This document shows, one piece after another, positions 24,201 to 35,085 of a stretch of 64,000 nucleotides of DNA. A program made the position numbers and the translations under genes. The stretch lies in NCBI RefSeq assembly GCF_032854445.1, contig NC_088305.1, forward strand, positions 11,145,717-11,209,716, read 5' to 3'. Source of the stretch: Liolophura sinensis (lineage: Eukaryota; Mollusca; Polyplacophora; Chitonida; Chitonidae). Below the pieces are notes generated by a model. That model saw nothing but the letters and a program-made list of their open reading frames with translations. It was not told where the DNA came from and ran no database searches. The stretch's first letter is position 1, and the number at the start of each line of letters is the position of its first letter.

Positions 24201-27200
24201 CATCGCTTCCTTCTGGATAGGACAGAAGCTGGTGGTCAGTGTAGCCAGCCCCAAACTCTTCAAGGAACAGCAGGCCGTCTTCGACAGACCAGGTGAGACA
24301 TAAATGTAAAACCCCATAACATAGAGAGTAAAACCAGAGCAGTAACGACAATGCCACAGGCGAAATACAACCAGGGACCCCTTTCACGAAAAATGGAAAG
24401 TCAGATTTCTTGGAACCTTTTTCGTAAAGGGGAAGAAACTCTGTAAAAATTTTGTGAAAGTGGGCCCTGTTGTCAATATCCAACAGAGTTTTATTCTAAA
24501 CTGTTTGTCTAAATGCTTAAATAGTAGCAAATTGGACGGATCCTGACATGGTGGATTAAGAAGAGTTCGCTAAATGAAGTATGCAGCGATGTTAACTGCA
24601 ATGTATTAGATGTCATGTTTTGATGTGTTTAGAATCATTCAAGCTTCCGTATTGTCATCACGTTTAATATACAAACACATCAAAACAAAAGATCTACTGC
24701 AGCGCATTTCCTGGTTTTTTAAGTTTTCACTGACTGACATTCCTCTACAAAATGACATTGCCACTTTACAGCATGGTAGGGCTACTTGCCTATCTTTTAA
24801 CATGTCACTATTTGGGGATAGTCATAATTAGCAGCAAACTGTCATCATTTTTAGCTCACCTTACAAAATAAGGAGAGGTATAGTGAGAGGGGGATCAGAG
24901 GCTGTCAGCGGTGGCGGTGTCCAGTTTGGTTAAAGTTGTTGGCCAATCATAGGGTTGCAGTTGCCACCCATAGTACACAATCATCGGTAGCGATTTGCAC
25001 TTGAAAAACCAGGGAAATCTGTCACCTCATAGCTAAAAATTTTGCTTAGCTATTCGCAGGGTTGCAGTTGCCTTCCATAGTACATGGATTTCCAAAAGTA
25101 CTTAGCGATTTGCATATCAAAGACCTCGGTGCTTAAATTGTGCACTAACTCCCCAAAGCGTCTCACCATCTCGATGATTTACAACTCCATAACATATGCA
25201 ATCACAGCTCTGCAATCCTTACACATGTGATAAACAGTCATAGCTGTGACAGTGTAATAATTTTGGCTTTTCTTGCTGATTTAATGTTCAGATTTTATCA
25301 CTATATAATTAGAGAATAATGGGTATGACAGTGTCAATCATTCTATGTTTGTTAGTTTGGAGGTCAATATTTGAATGTGTCACATGACTTGAACAGTATG
25401 CTTTTTACATACTACTCAATCAGGCGATCCACCAGTATTCTCTGAATGCCTTGTTTAAATAGTTGTCACCCAAACCCGCCGAAGAAGATTTCAGAAGGTT
25501 AATCTACTCCTTCTAATTAGTCTTTTTTAACTGGCCCGGATAGCACAGTTGGTAGAGCGTCCGCTTCAGGACCGGTAGATCCAGGATCAATCCTTGATCG
25601 AGTCACACCTAAGACTTTAAAAGAGGGAGTTGTAACTTCCTCGCTTGGCGTTGAGCACGAAGGGGATAGTGCAATGACTGGTTGACCCGTATCAGTATAA
25701 TGGCTCGGGCGGGGCAACTTACTTGCCTACAGTAAGTCGTCTCAGTGAAGCAGCACTAAATAAAGAGCGGTGGAAATCCGTCCTGCAGCAAGAAGGCACA
25801 TTACACGTACATGTGCCCTAAGGATTCCTTCATCGTCATATGACTGAAAAATTGTTGAGTACGACGTTAAACCCCACTCACTCACTCTAATTAGTTTTCT
25901 GTATTTTGAAAAGTTACATATATGTATATTCACATCGAATAGCAGTAGGTTTTATTTACATAATCAACATTTTAAATATAAAAAATATTGTTAGCCTAAA
26001 ATCTATTTTGTCTTTGGCAATTTCCGTAAAATCAGTGTACAAACTTACGAGAGGTTACTGCTTTTCATGTAATGGAGCTAATAAGACTGTTAGTTATTGT
26101 TTTTCAGTGGAGCTAATGAGATTGTTTCGGCCCCTGTTTGGATCAAGTAGTATCCCCTTCACAAACAAGGCAGATGGCCGAACACGACGGACCAAGTACG
26201 ACAAAGTCTTTACAAGAAGCGCCTTCAAGAACAGCTATGCCATTTTCCACAAGGTATTGGGCATTTTTTTTATGTCTACTGGCAATGTTTTAACGTAAAA
26301 AGTTTATCTTTCAGTTTTTTTTTGTTTTTTTTTTTGTGGTCTGCGAGATGCGACCTCAATCCTGTCCTGTTTACAGTCCCATGTGTAGCGCATGTCAGAC
26401 ACGGAAATGTTCTTGTCAGTAACTTGTCAAAGGTCGATGGTTTAAACCTGGTCTTCTAGGTTGCTTCACATGTAAAACTGACTACCCATGTGTGTATGAA
26501 GTAAATTCTTAAACAATCAAGTGAATAAGGAAGTATGTGTTGAGGAGATAAGACATTGATTCTAGGATGTTTGTAAAGATATTCATACGCAGTATTAAAA
26601 TCTTTTGCTCTTTGTGTGTGTGTTTTCTTTCCTTTTTTTTTTTTTTAAACATTTTATTAGTATTTGTTACGGGTACTTTTTAAAATTTGAATTTTTCTTT
26701 TTTCCTGGGAAGTATGTGAAAAAATTTTTCCTTTAAAACAAAGACAAAATTTGTGCTAGACCTGCTGGTAGTTTTATTTATTGAAAAAAAAAATCATTAA
26801 TTTATGACTGTTTAATGTCCAGTCAGTTTTTATATGCTTATGTATGTTCCACGATTTTGGACTCGGGTAATTTTTCTTTTCGTTTTGAGGGTTAAAACAT
26901 GATCAGGTCTGAATATATGTTGGGATGTTTGTCATTATCACCCATAACTGCCAAATTGGAAGGGTGTATTTGCTTTAGTAAACGCTTCAAGGAGCATCTA
27001 TGTATTATGTTTGCATTATGTTTAGGTTTCCGCAGACTTGTCCACCAAATGGTCGACAATGCCAGATGAGCAGCACATCCCGCTGACTCAGCACATGTTG
27101 GCACTCTCCTTCAAGATCCTCATGTGGACGCTGGTCGGAGACTACTTCAAAGACGACAAGAAACTTCTGGAATTCAGGAAGAATTTTGATGTGGTATGTA

Positions 27201-30200
27201 ACATATCAAACAGTTTGAAACTTCTGATTTTGCTTTCAATTCTGCATTATTCCCAGCTTTACTCTCATCCATGTTGATTTTGTTTGACTTTTGAGTTATC
27301 CCCCCTTATTCTGCTTCATTTTGATCTGGTTTGACTTCTGAGTTATCCCCCCTTATACCCTCTCTGTAGATCAACGCACTTAACAGACACGTCTCTTCCT
27401 GTTGCTTTTGTGTATATTAACATTGTGGTGTACATGTTTATTTTCCAGTAAAGGTGAAATATGAATGTACATTTCAAAGTAAACTAAAATATGATTGGTT
27501 ACCAGAAATTGTGAGAGATATTTAAATTGGACTGAACAGAGTTCCCACTTATTCTCCATTTGTAAAACAGAGCACTTTTCCCTCAATCATCGTGTGTAGA
27601 CCCAATTGCTTTAACTTGTGAACTTGTTCTCTGTTAATTTCTGTTTCAGTGCTGGTCCATCACAGAGGAGTCTTTGCTTGCTGAGAGCTTCCCAGAAGAG
27701 GGCAGTCAACAGTTCAAGAGGTTCAGTCAAGGTAAAATTAGCAAATAACCCCGTCATATTTTCTGATTTTCTGTCATTTGTTGGTAATTTTGCTTTGAAT
27801 TCCGAGTTGCTATTACGCTCACAATTAGAGTGACAATACTTCACCCTGCATCAGTTCATTCTAGCGACGGATAAACATAGGCACATTTTCCGTTAAAACA
27901 GCTCGGTTACCCAGTTGTCAGAGAAGCAATGAAAGGGTCAAAATGCCATGGACACAAGGAAAAACGATAGATGAAATAGATAGATGAATTATATTATGGT
28001 GTATGTCTTGTGATCCAATGCAACAACATTCTTGACTCCACATGTGAGTTGGATAATCAAACTGTGAAGGAGATTAAAATGAAATTTGAACAGTAGTAAA
28101 CTGAAAGCTTTTCAGATAGCAGATCTGGCCAATACGGCGTGAGAGAAGATAGGCTTGAGTGTTTACCCACAGGCAGGGGAAAGTCACTCTGCTCCATTGC
28201 TCTCACTGACATGGAAATGACTTATTTTATGGTGGTTTCCCCCGATTTCCTCCCACCATAATGCTGGCCACTGTCGTATAAGTGAAATGTTCTTGAGTAC
28301 GGCTTAAACCACCAATCAAATAAATAAAAAATATTTTATGAAGATTAACACAACTCGCCAAACTTTGACCTGTAGACGGAAACAAGGTGAGAGCGAGTTT
28401 TCAGTCGTCATACACAGCCAGGTCTGCTTTCAGAATTCTTCCACTGACAAACACCGAAGTGATAAAATATTTTGCATCATGTGAAACGAAATCATTTTAT
28501 TATAAATGTAAATAAATCAGACTGTAATTATTGAAACTTTTCAGCAAAATCTGCCCTCCATGACACTCTCAAGGATGTCCTTCAGAAACAGAGGTCACGT
28601 CCCCGTGGCAACGACCTGATGTTTGTTGACATGGTGACGCTGGCGGGGATCTCAGAGGACACACAAGTAGAAGATCTGCTGACATTTATAGTTTGGGGAG
28701 TTCACAAGACGGCCTTCAGTATGTATAATATCTGGTGGTACGAATATACCTATGTTTTCAGTGAAAGTGGAGGATGTTAGTTTCAGTTTGTCATTCTCTC
28801 TTGGCCAGTCTTTAACACTAGTATCTGTGCAACAACTAGAAACTTAAAATCTCAAGAGAAGTAAATGTCCTGGGCTCATTTGCACAGAGGGATTGTAACT
28901 ACAGTCATTTGTAAACCTTACAATTGAGTTTACAATAAGTTGTTAATGCTGTCCATAAGTGTAAAACCCAAATAATGATAAAACTGTTCATACTGAAACA
29001 CCTAAGTGTAAAACCCTAATAATGATAATGCTGTTTATACTGAAGCCCTAAGTGTAAAACCCAAATAATGATAATGCTGTTTATACTGAAACCCATAAGT
29101 GTAAAACCCAAATAATGATAAAACTTTTCATACTGAAACACCTAAGTGTAAAACCCAAATAATGATAATGCTGTTTATACTGAAGCCCTAAGTGTAAGAC
29201 CCAAATAATGATAAAACTGTTTATACTGAAACCCATAAGTGTAAAACCCAAATAATGATAAAACTGTTTATACTGAAACACCTAAGTGTAAAACCCTAAT
29301 AATGGTAATGCTGTTTATACTGAAGCCCTAAGTGTAAAACCCAAATAATGATAACACTTTTTATCATGAAAACCACCAAGTGTAAGACCAAAATAATGAT
29401 AAAAATTTTCTGACATCAATCAAATTTGCTCTCTGGCACAAAATTCTGTTTTGCTCTCTAGTGCTCAGTTGGGCGCTCTACTTCCTGGCCACGCACCCAG
29501 ACGTTCAGCAGAAGCTTGTGAAGGAAATATCAACAGCTTTGGGAGAGTCAGAAGTGAATGAAAACAATGTAGACAAGCTCAGGTGAGAAACGCTAGAGCG
29601 TGTAAGTTGAGTGGACACATCGGGGCAGGCATTGGCACAAAGGTTAAATTTGCTTCCTTTTTAATCGGGTTTCGAAGTAGTAGGCCATCAAGCAAATCAG
29701 TCACCATTTAGGCCACACCAATTGTATTTGTTGTTTTACAGGTAGAATAAATTTTTTTTCAGCATTTGAAGAGAGTATAGAAATAACATTTGAAAATCAT
29801 TTGTGGATTGTAGACTCAACAATTTTTGGGCCAATCAGCTGAAGGGAGAGTGAGACTTTAGCCAAGTGATCAGTTGCTCCTTTAATCTGGTGATGAATTT
29901 CTTTTTAATATTTTGTTTGATGTTTTAGATACCTGCGGCAGGTGTTGGATGAGACGCTCAGGTGCTCTGCACTTTCCCCTTGGTCAGCCAGGGTGCAGGA
30001 TTTTGATACAGAGCTGGAAGGGCATAAGATTCCTAAAAATGTAAGTACACCTCAGTGTCATTATTATGCTATAATCGGAAAATGCCTGGTTTTATCTCCA
30101 GCTTAGGGCTGGATGGGTGATCTCCCATGTTCTAGGGAAAGCAGTTAGGGCGTGGTATGAGTTTGCGGGGCTGGGGAAAGAAAGGTCGTTGCGCGTGAAG

Positions 30201-31829
30201 AGCAGTTGCACGAGAAAGGCGAGGTCTGAGGGGTAATGTAGGCTGCTGGATGCGAGGAGTGTGGGGGGAATTAGGGGAATTTTCAAGACATTCAGTCCAG
30301 ACTCACTCACTTTTGCCAGTAGGGGTTCTAGCCATGATGCACAGGAGTGTGTAACAGCGAGCCAGTCCCTGGTTACTGTTCATTGTATGTAATCACCATT
30401 TGCTACCGCCGAATGGGCCGGGAATTAAAACAGCCACTCTTGTTATACTTCTAAGCAAACCTGAAAAGAACTGTCAGAATCGTGTAAAAAATGAGTAACT
30501 TTTTCATGGACATAATTTAGGCCATTTACTATGTTTCGGTAAATTTTAAGCCAACACTTGATTTTCCTTCTCTCTTCCCAAGACCCCAGTGATCCATGCC
30601 CTAGGGGTGGTGCTCCAGGGAGACACATGGTGGGCAGAGCCTAACAAGTAAGTAGTGTCCCTGCCTGGGTCAAGTACGCTTTTATTAGCTGTATATGGCA
30701 AAGCTGATTTTTTAATGGTCGTTGGGTTTCTGCCTTCAAGATTTCACATTTGGAATGTAAATTAAGCCAACATGGTGCTACCTGGCCATTCAGTGAGCAA
30801 GGTTTGGTTATGTGGGTGTTGACTGAGCTAATTCCAGCTCTTTTCAGCATGCTGAGTGTTGTTTTCTTTAAAGAGAATGACCTACTTCACTGTGAAAGGC
30901 GAAAATGTAAACTTGTGTATTGCCTTTTAAAGACACCAACTCTTGCTAGTGTGATTTTGACATGATATAATTTTAGTGAATTGCACAGAATTGGTTTCTT
31001 TCCTTTATTTCATTCTTGTTTTATGTTGTACATGTATTAATTATGCAACAGTGGTCAGTTTTATGGGTGGAGAAAACTGACCTTTGACTTCAAGGAGAAG
31101 GAAATTTAAATATCATTCAAATACCATTGAAAAGAGTATGCATTTCCTTGCAGGAGCATGCCATAAAAAATTCTAAATTCTAATATGTAGTTGATAAATT
31201 ATAAATAAATTCAGCACTAAAAGCTGCTGTGGGCGTCTCCATTTTGCCTAAGAACTAGTCCTGAAGCCTTATGTAGCAGGCACCACCAGATAGAAAAAAA
31301 ATGTGCTTTTTTCAGCCTATAGTGTCATGTTTTTAAGTTTTCTTCTCCTTTAACAGACATTACTGAACAAGCTTGACATGTGGCTTTTCACATTTACATG
31401 TGGCCTTGGCAAGAACAATGGAGGCTGAATGTACATGTATTTTCTCAAAACTTTTCAAGCTGTAGCTTTCAATTTATGCCAGAGTTGATGGCTTTGAAAA
31501 GCTCAAAGTTGCCATGTACAGTGGCAGTAAGACTTTGTATATTTGGATTGTATTTTTTAACTTATTCTATCTATAGGTTTGACCCAGACCGCTTCAGTTC
31601 TGAGAACACTAAGTCCCGTCCTCTGTTGGCATTTTCCCCATTCGGGTTTGCCGGAAAGCGTACGTGCCCTGGTGCTCAATTGGCTTACTTGGAGGCAACG
31701 TCTGTACTGGTGACCTTACTGCGTCAACACAAGGTCAAGATGGTGGAGGGGCTAGTCATCAATCCTGTGTACGGAATCGTCACTCACCCAGGGGACGAAA
31801 TCTGGATCACGGTAGAGAAACGAAAGTGA
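21147..31829 (+). CDS. CYP20A1: Cytochrome P450 family 20 (CYP20A1-type), complete but for one small exon
   Basis: Spliced plus-strand P450 of the CYP20 family, an ER-anchored haem monooxygenase lineage whose human member is an orphan of unknown substrate. Exons: 21147-21218, 24123-24292, 26108-26253, 27026-27193, 27650-27731, 28545-28718, 29462-29582, 29929-30040, 30583-30647, 31577-31829. All have GT/AG sites and agreeing phases except the step from exon 1 (phase 0) to 24123 (phase 2), where a small exon equivalent to human residues ~25-42 is missing from my model. Landmarks: N-terminal signal anchor (MLDFVIFAVTF...), helix I WGVHKTAFML, helix K DETLR, FDPDRF, and the haem loop FGFAGKRTCPG carrying the ligand Cys. 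The assembled part is about 454 residues; human is 462. It stops TGA at 31827. Confidence 0.93.
22313..22980 (+). pseudogene. broken ORF block of unknown origin, copy 1
   Basis: Successive open stretches (MLRLLQANTAKRAHFTVAAS... to 22552, then in another frame MSILTPNEYIHHNML... to 22784, then a frame reading KEVPPKIPDGYVKTR) look like one decayed coding sequence, possibly from a transposable element. I do not recognise the protein. The copy at 59572-60251 has replacement changes and a 12-bp difference, so it is not evidently under selection. Confidence 0.35.
23860..24100 (+). mobile_element. family-A SINE, near full length, just before a CYP20A1 exon
   Basis: Runs from 'ttagcacggcgtagtgaccc' through the B-box-like 'gagttcacgtccagctcatg' to 'ttcttgagtacagcattaaa'. 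Present also in the duplicate (61130-61365), so it predates the duplication. It ends about 20 bp before the acceptor. Confidence 0.85.
24123..24292 (+). CDS. CYP20A1: CYP20A1 exon: GNVPDI...FDRP
   Basis: A 170-nt exon with acceptor TTTTAG and donor GTGAGA, phase 2 in, phase 1 out. Codes TGNVPDIERAGSLQEFLVDL, HGQYGSIASFWIGQKLVVSV, ASPKLFKEQQAVFDRP, matching human GNLPDIVNSGSLHEFLVNL. A near-identical duplicate lies at 61392-61561. Confidence 0.93.
25532..25890 (+). mobile_element. family-B SINE, full length
   Basis: tRNA-like head 'gcccggatagcacagttggt' with A-box region, 'aggatcaatccttgatcgag' B-box region, and 3' end 'ttgttgagtacgacgttaaa' followed by (ctca)n. Duplicated at 62798-63158. Confidence 0.88.
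26108..26253 (+). CDS. CYP20A1: CYP20A1 exon: VELMRLFRPLFG...FHK
   Basis: A 146-nt exon with acceptor TTTCAG and donor GTATTG, phase 0 out. Codes ELMRLFRPLFGSSSIPFTNK, ADGRTRRTKYDKVFTRSAFK, NSYAIFHK. The Arg-rich 'RKKLYENG'-type segment of human is replaced by GRTRRTKYDK. Identical in the duplicate at 63379-63524. Confidence 0.92.
27026..27193 (+). CDS. CYP20A1: CYP20A1 exon: VSADLSTKW...NFDV
   Basis: A 168-nt exon. The acceptor is TTTAG at 27025, not the nearer CCGCAG, because only this one keeps phase 0. Donor GTATGT. Codes VSADLSTKWSTMPDEQHIPL, TQHMLALSFKILMWTLVGDY, FKDDKKLLEFRKNFDV; human has HVPLSQHMLGFAMK here. Confidence 0.9.
27650..27731 (+). CDS. CYP20A1: CYP20A1 exon: CWSITEESLL...FSQ
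   Basis: An 82-nt exon with acceptor TTTCAG and donor GTAAAA, phase 1 out. Codes CWSITEESLLAESFPEEGSQ then QFKRFSQ. It aligns to the 79-nt exon of the paralogue at 44954-45032. Confidence 0.88.
28225..28330 (+). mobile_element. family-A SINE, 3' fragment
   Basis: Contains 'cctcccaccataatgctggc' and 'gttcttgagtacggcttaaa', tail (aaat)n. Confidence 0.8.
28545..28718 (+). CDS. CYP20A1: CYP20A1 exon: helices H-I start
   Basis: A 174-nt exon with acceptor TTTCAG and donor GTATGT, phase 1 out. Codes AKSALHDTLKDVLQKQRSRP, RGNDLMFVDMVTLAGISEDT, QVEDLLTFIVWGVHKTAF. It ends within helix I, where WGVHKT stands in place of the usual (A/G)Gx(D/E)TT. Confidence 0.92.
28955..29400. repeat. 46-bp tandem array, about 9-10 units (CYP20A1 intron)
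   Basis: Unit contains 'taagtgtaaaacccaaataa' and 'tgataatgctgtttatactg'. Ends about 60 bp before the acceptor of the exon at 29462. Confidence 0.95.
29462..29582 (+). CDS. CYP20A1: CYP20A1 exon: MLSWALYFLA...
   Basis: A 121-nt exon with acceptor CTCTAG and donor GTGAGA, phase 2 out. Codes LSWALYFLATHPDVQQKLVK, EISTALGESEVNENNVDKL. This is the end of helix I and helix J. A 46-bp tandem array ends about 60 bp before the acceptor. Confidence 0.92.
29929..30040 (+). CDS. CYP20A1: CYP20A1 exon: helix K ETLR
   Basis: A 112-nt exon with acceptor TTTTAG and donor GTAAGT, phase 0 out. Codes RYLRQVLDETLRCSALSPWS, ARVQDFDTELEGHKIPKN, with the conserved ExxR of helix K as ETLR. Confidence 0.93.
30583..30647 (+). 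CDS. CYP20A1: CYP20A1 exon: TPVIHALGVVLQ
   Basis: A 65-nt exon with acceptor CCCAAG and donor GTAAGT, phase 2 out. Codes TPVIHALGVVLQGDTWWAEP then N; human reads TLVLYALGVVLQD here. Confidence 0.92.
31577..31829 (+). CDS. CYP20A1: CYP20A1 last exon, haem-binding loop
   Basis: A 253-nt coding part with acceptor CTATAG. Codes KFDPDRFSSENTKSRPLLAF, SPFGFAGKRTCPGAQLAYLE and onward to ITVEKRK, then TGA. The Cys of RTCPG is the haem ligand. A polyadenylation signal AATAAA lies at 32140. Confidence 0.93.
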
Positions 31830-32139
31830 CTGTAAAGTATCCCTGTCATACTCAGCATGACGTCTTTACTTACATTCTATTATGGATGAGTAAAATGGGG
31901 TTCAAGGTCAAAAAGGAAGGTTCAAGGTCAATTAAGGTTAGCATTGAAGAATTACCAATGAAAGCCTAGTTACAAACACATCAGTCAACATCAAAAATGT
32001 TGAATGAAGATGGTGGTAAAATTGTTACAAGAAATTGTTAACCAGGTCAGATGTCAAAAGTCAGATGTGTTCGGACATTTGTTACCAAAAGATTTCATGA
32101 GGACATGTGTTCGTTGTCTTGGTAAGACATTGCTGAAGG

Positions 32140-32145
32140 AATAAA
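32140..32145 (+). terminator. poly(A) signal of CYP20A1
   Basis: AATAAA about 310 bases after the stop codon, in the plausible 3' UTR. Other A-rich hexamers further right are possible alternatives. Confidence 0.45.
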
Positions 32146-32924
32146 GGTAAAGGGTTGCTATCTCTGCTCTGTAAGTTGCTATTTTTCACTGTCCCAGCAC
32201 TCAAGGACCATAGAACGGAAATATAAATCCTTTACAGACTAAAGCGTTTTTGAAGACTAGACTTGAACATCAGCAGAATGGTTTTGTTATCGGAGGATTT
32301 TTTATGTTTTATTGGAGAGACTCTGTTATGGCTGTATGTTTTAATTTTTAACATTCACTGATGGCTTTTGAACATACAGTTGTATAGATAGATGTTTTTT
32401 GTTTAATTAAAGTGCAGTTCTCTTTCGAAAGAAGAAAACAGTTGTTCTAAATGATCAAGGATGTTGATGGTTTATTAGCTCTGGGTGTTGGGGTGAAAGT
32501 GACAATCTTACAAAGTGTAGCAAATTCTGTTTTGTCTGTTATAAGATCTCATCTCTGTGACTATAAATACACATAGTCTGTCTTTATCTGGCTGTTCTAT
32601 TGCAGGATCGTGAATAATTTTCGTTTGCTTTCACAGATGCAAAATGGTGCTTTTTTATGCTTGTTTTTATATTTAATGATAAAGAAATCTGTTAAATTTC
32701 ACGTGTACATTTACATTACACAGATAGAGTGAATTTAAGTTTTGTTCAAAGTAAAAGATCATGTTTTGTTTTCTGTCTACACAGAATGGATACATGCAAT
32801 ATGACACAAAATTTGTTTCAAAGTAACACTAGGATACAGTTCATGTTTTACAAAATCTTGCTTCTCTATGTGGACTTTATGATGATAGGAATGATATTCA
32901 AGGTGCACTCAAATCAGGGAAAAC

Positions 32925-33190
32925 CTGAAATATCAGGGGAATACCTGGAGTATCAGCTAAATCCTGGAATATCAGGGAAATACCTGGAGTAGTAGCTAAA
33001 TCCTGGAATATCAGAGAATACCTAGAATATCAGCTAAATCCTGGAATATCAGCTAAATCCTGGAATATCAGAGAATACCTGGAATATCAGCCAAATCCTG
33101 GAATATCAGAAAATACCTGGAATATGAGGGAAAATCTAGAAGACAGTGAATTTAAGATTTTAATGGTTTGATCCTGGAAAATCAGGGAAA
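32925..33190. repeat. degenerate tandem array around 'cctggaatatcag'
   Basis: Several units of about 20-40 bp built of 'ggaatatcaggg', 'aatacctgga' and 'gctaaatcct', downstream of CYP20A1. Confidence 0.85.
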
Positions 33191-34195
33191 TTTGAAGTCT
33201 GCTGTGGTAGCTAGTAGTGATTCTTAAAAGTAAAAGGGATCAAAATTTCTTGATCTATGCTGATATAGAATATAAAATTCGAATATACCCAGTACAAGAA
33301 ATTTGTTTTGTGTTTTTAGTGAAGTTGTTTCGGAAATGCCAATGTAGTACTTGTGTAAAACGCACCAGCATACATTTGGAGAGAATTTCTGAAAGTAGCT
33401 GATCATGGCATTGAATTTAATCGAAAAACATTCTGGAATTTTAATAATAATCGAATGGAAAACCTTGGAATTTTCAAACCTTGTGGCTGTATGAGCCCTA
33501 GATATGTGGACAGAAGTGTATCTGATAACTTGCCAATCTCTCTCTAAGGCCTTTCGTGAATGTCATGCTGTGGTTAGACCCTGATTTTGCTCACATTTTG
33601 GGACCAATCCTATTTTATAAATTTCTGATGTTGTTGGTCGAAACATATGTCTCTGGAAATTGTAAAACACGGTCTTTGTTTTACACACTCCTGAAATTGT
33701 AAAACATGATATTTTTTTTTACACATTTATTTATGTTCTCTGCTTTTCTCAGACATGGACTATTGATGCTGTGTGCTTTTTGTTTGGAGTGGGGGGGGGG
33801 GGGAGGGGAGGAAGGGATTAACAAATTGTTACATCACATTAAATATATCTGTTCATTTCAACAGGTCATTTTTGTCATTTTTTGCTGCATTCAGATTTAA
33901 GGCCTTTTTAACTGCTGCATGCTCTTGTTGGCGGGGGAGACTCAGTGGCTGAGTGGCTTTTAAAGTCGATAGCTTTTCAATCACAAGGACACATCAGGTG
34001 TGGGTTCAAACCTAGACATGGTCACTTCTGTTCTCACTGTTGTTGAGTTGTTGGTGACAGATTGGTGGTCATTTCATGAGGACGTGTATATCTGCCTGTC
34101 ACATAAGGGAAAATTGCCAGTAATTTGCCAAAGGTTGGTGGTTTATCTCAGGCAGGTTTCCTCCACATGTGAAACAAAAATGGATTGACATCATA

Positions 34196-34456
34196 TATTT
34201 ATTTATTTATTTGATTGGTGTTTTACGCTGTACTCAAGAATATTTCACTCATATGACGGCGGCCAGCATTATGGTGAGGAAACCGGGCAGAACCTGGGTG
34301 TAACTCACAACCATCTGCAGGTTGCTGGAAGACCTTCTCACGTACGGCCGGAGAGGAGGCCAGCATGAGCTGGACTTGAACTCATAGCGACCGCATTGGT
34401 GAGAGACTCATTACACTGCGCTAGTGCCCTAACCAACTGAGCCACGGAGGGCCCCT
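34196..34456 (-). mobile_element. family-A SINE, full length
   Basis: Minus-oriented copy with (ttta)n tail at left and tRNA-like head '...accaactgagccacggagg' at right. Confidence 0.9.
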
Positions 34457-34781
34457 GACATCATGCAAGTGCTTATAGTGGTGAACAACAATCAACTACA
34501 TGTCAGCAAGCAAAAAATCCTGAAGGCCATTTTCGGAATCGACGTGCTGTTCTTTTAAACACAAACAAACCAACATGTAACCAACTGTGTTGACTGTTAT
34601 CATGTACTGTATGTATTTCTGAAATGCCAAGCTGTTGTAGCAAAACCGTCCTGAGTCGCGTGAGAAACTACACATATGTGTGTTTTATGTTTGAGCAATC
34701 AGTACAGTACTTCAAATATATGTTCATTATTTTGCATTATTCTTCTTCAACAGCATCAGAAGATTCGCTCTATTTCTGAAG

Positions 34782-35085
34782 ACCGGCCCTGATGGTAGAG
34801 CATTCGCTTTGGGGGCGGTAGATCCAGGATCAATCCTGGGTAGGGCCACACTTAAGACCTTAAGACAGGAAGTTGCACTTCCTCGCTTGGCGTTGAGCAT
34901 TAAGAGGGTAGTGCAACGACTGGTTGACAAGTATCAGTATAATGGCTTGGGCGAGGCGGCTTACTTTCATTTTGGTAAGTCGTCTCAGTGAAGCAGCATC
35001 AGATACAATTAGAACAAGGAGGCACATTACACGTACATGCACTCTTGGGACTCCTTCGTTGTCAGATTTCCTGAAGTTCGTGTAG
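34782..35085 (+). mobile_element. family-B SINE, 3' end lost
   Basis: Head 'ccggccctgatggtagagca' diverged from the other copies; central part intact; breaks off after 'gactccttcgttgtcag'. Confidence 0.82.

Larger units (their letters stand above)
22207..26730 (+). repeat. segmental duplication, copy 1 (inside CYP20A1)
   Basis: The source or partner of 59466-64000. It begins in the intron about 1 kb after CYP20A1 exon 1 and continues at least to 26730, where the other copy leaves the window. Confidence 0.93.

Noticed and set aside
25532-25620. Functional tRNA genes at SINE heads
   Set aside because: A- and B-box-like words are present, but no full cloverleaf, and each is joined to a SINE body.
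26995-27035. CCGCAG at 27035 as the acceptor of the CYP20A1 VSADL exon
   Set aside because: It would put the exon out of phase with the preceding phase-0 exon; TTTAG at 27025 fits and adds VSA.
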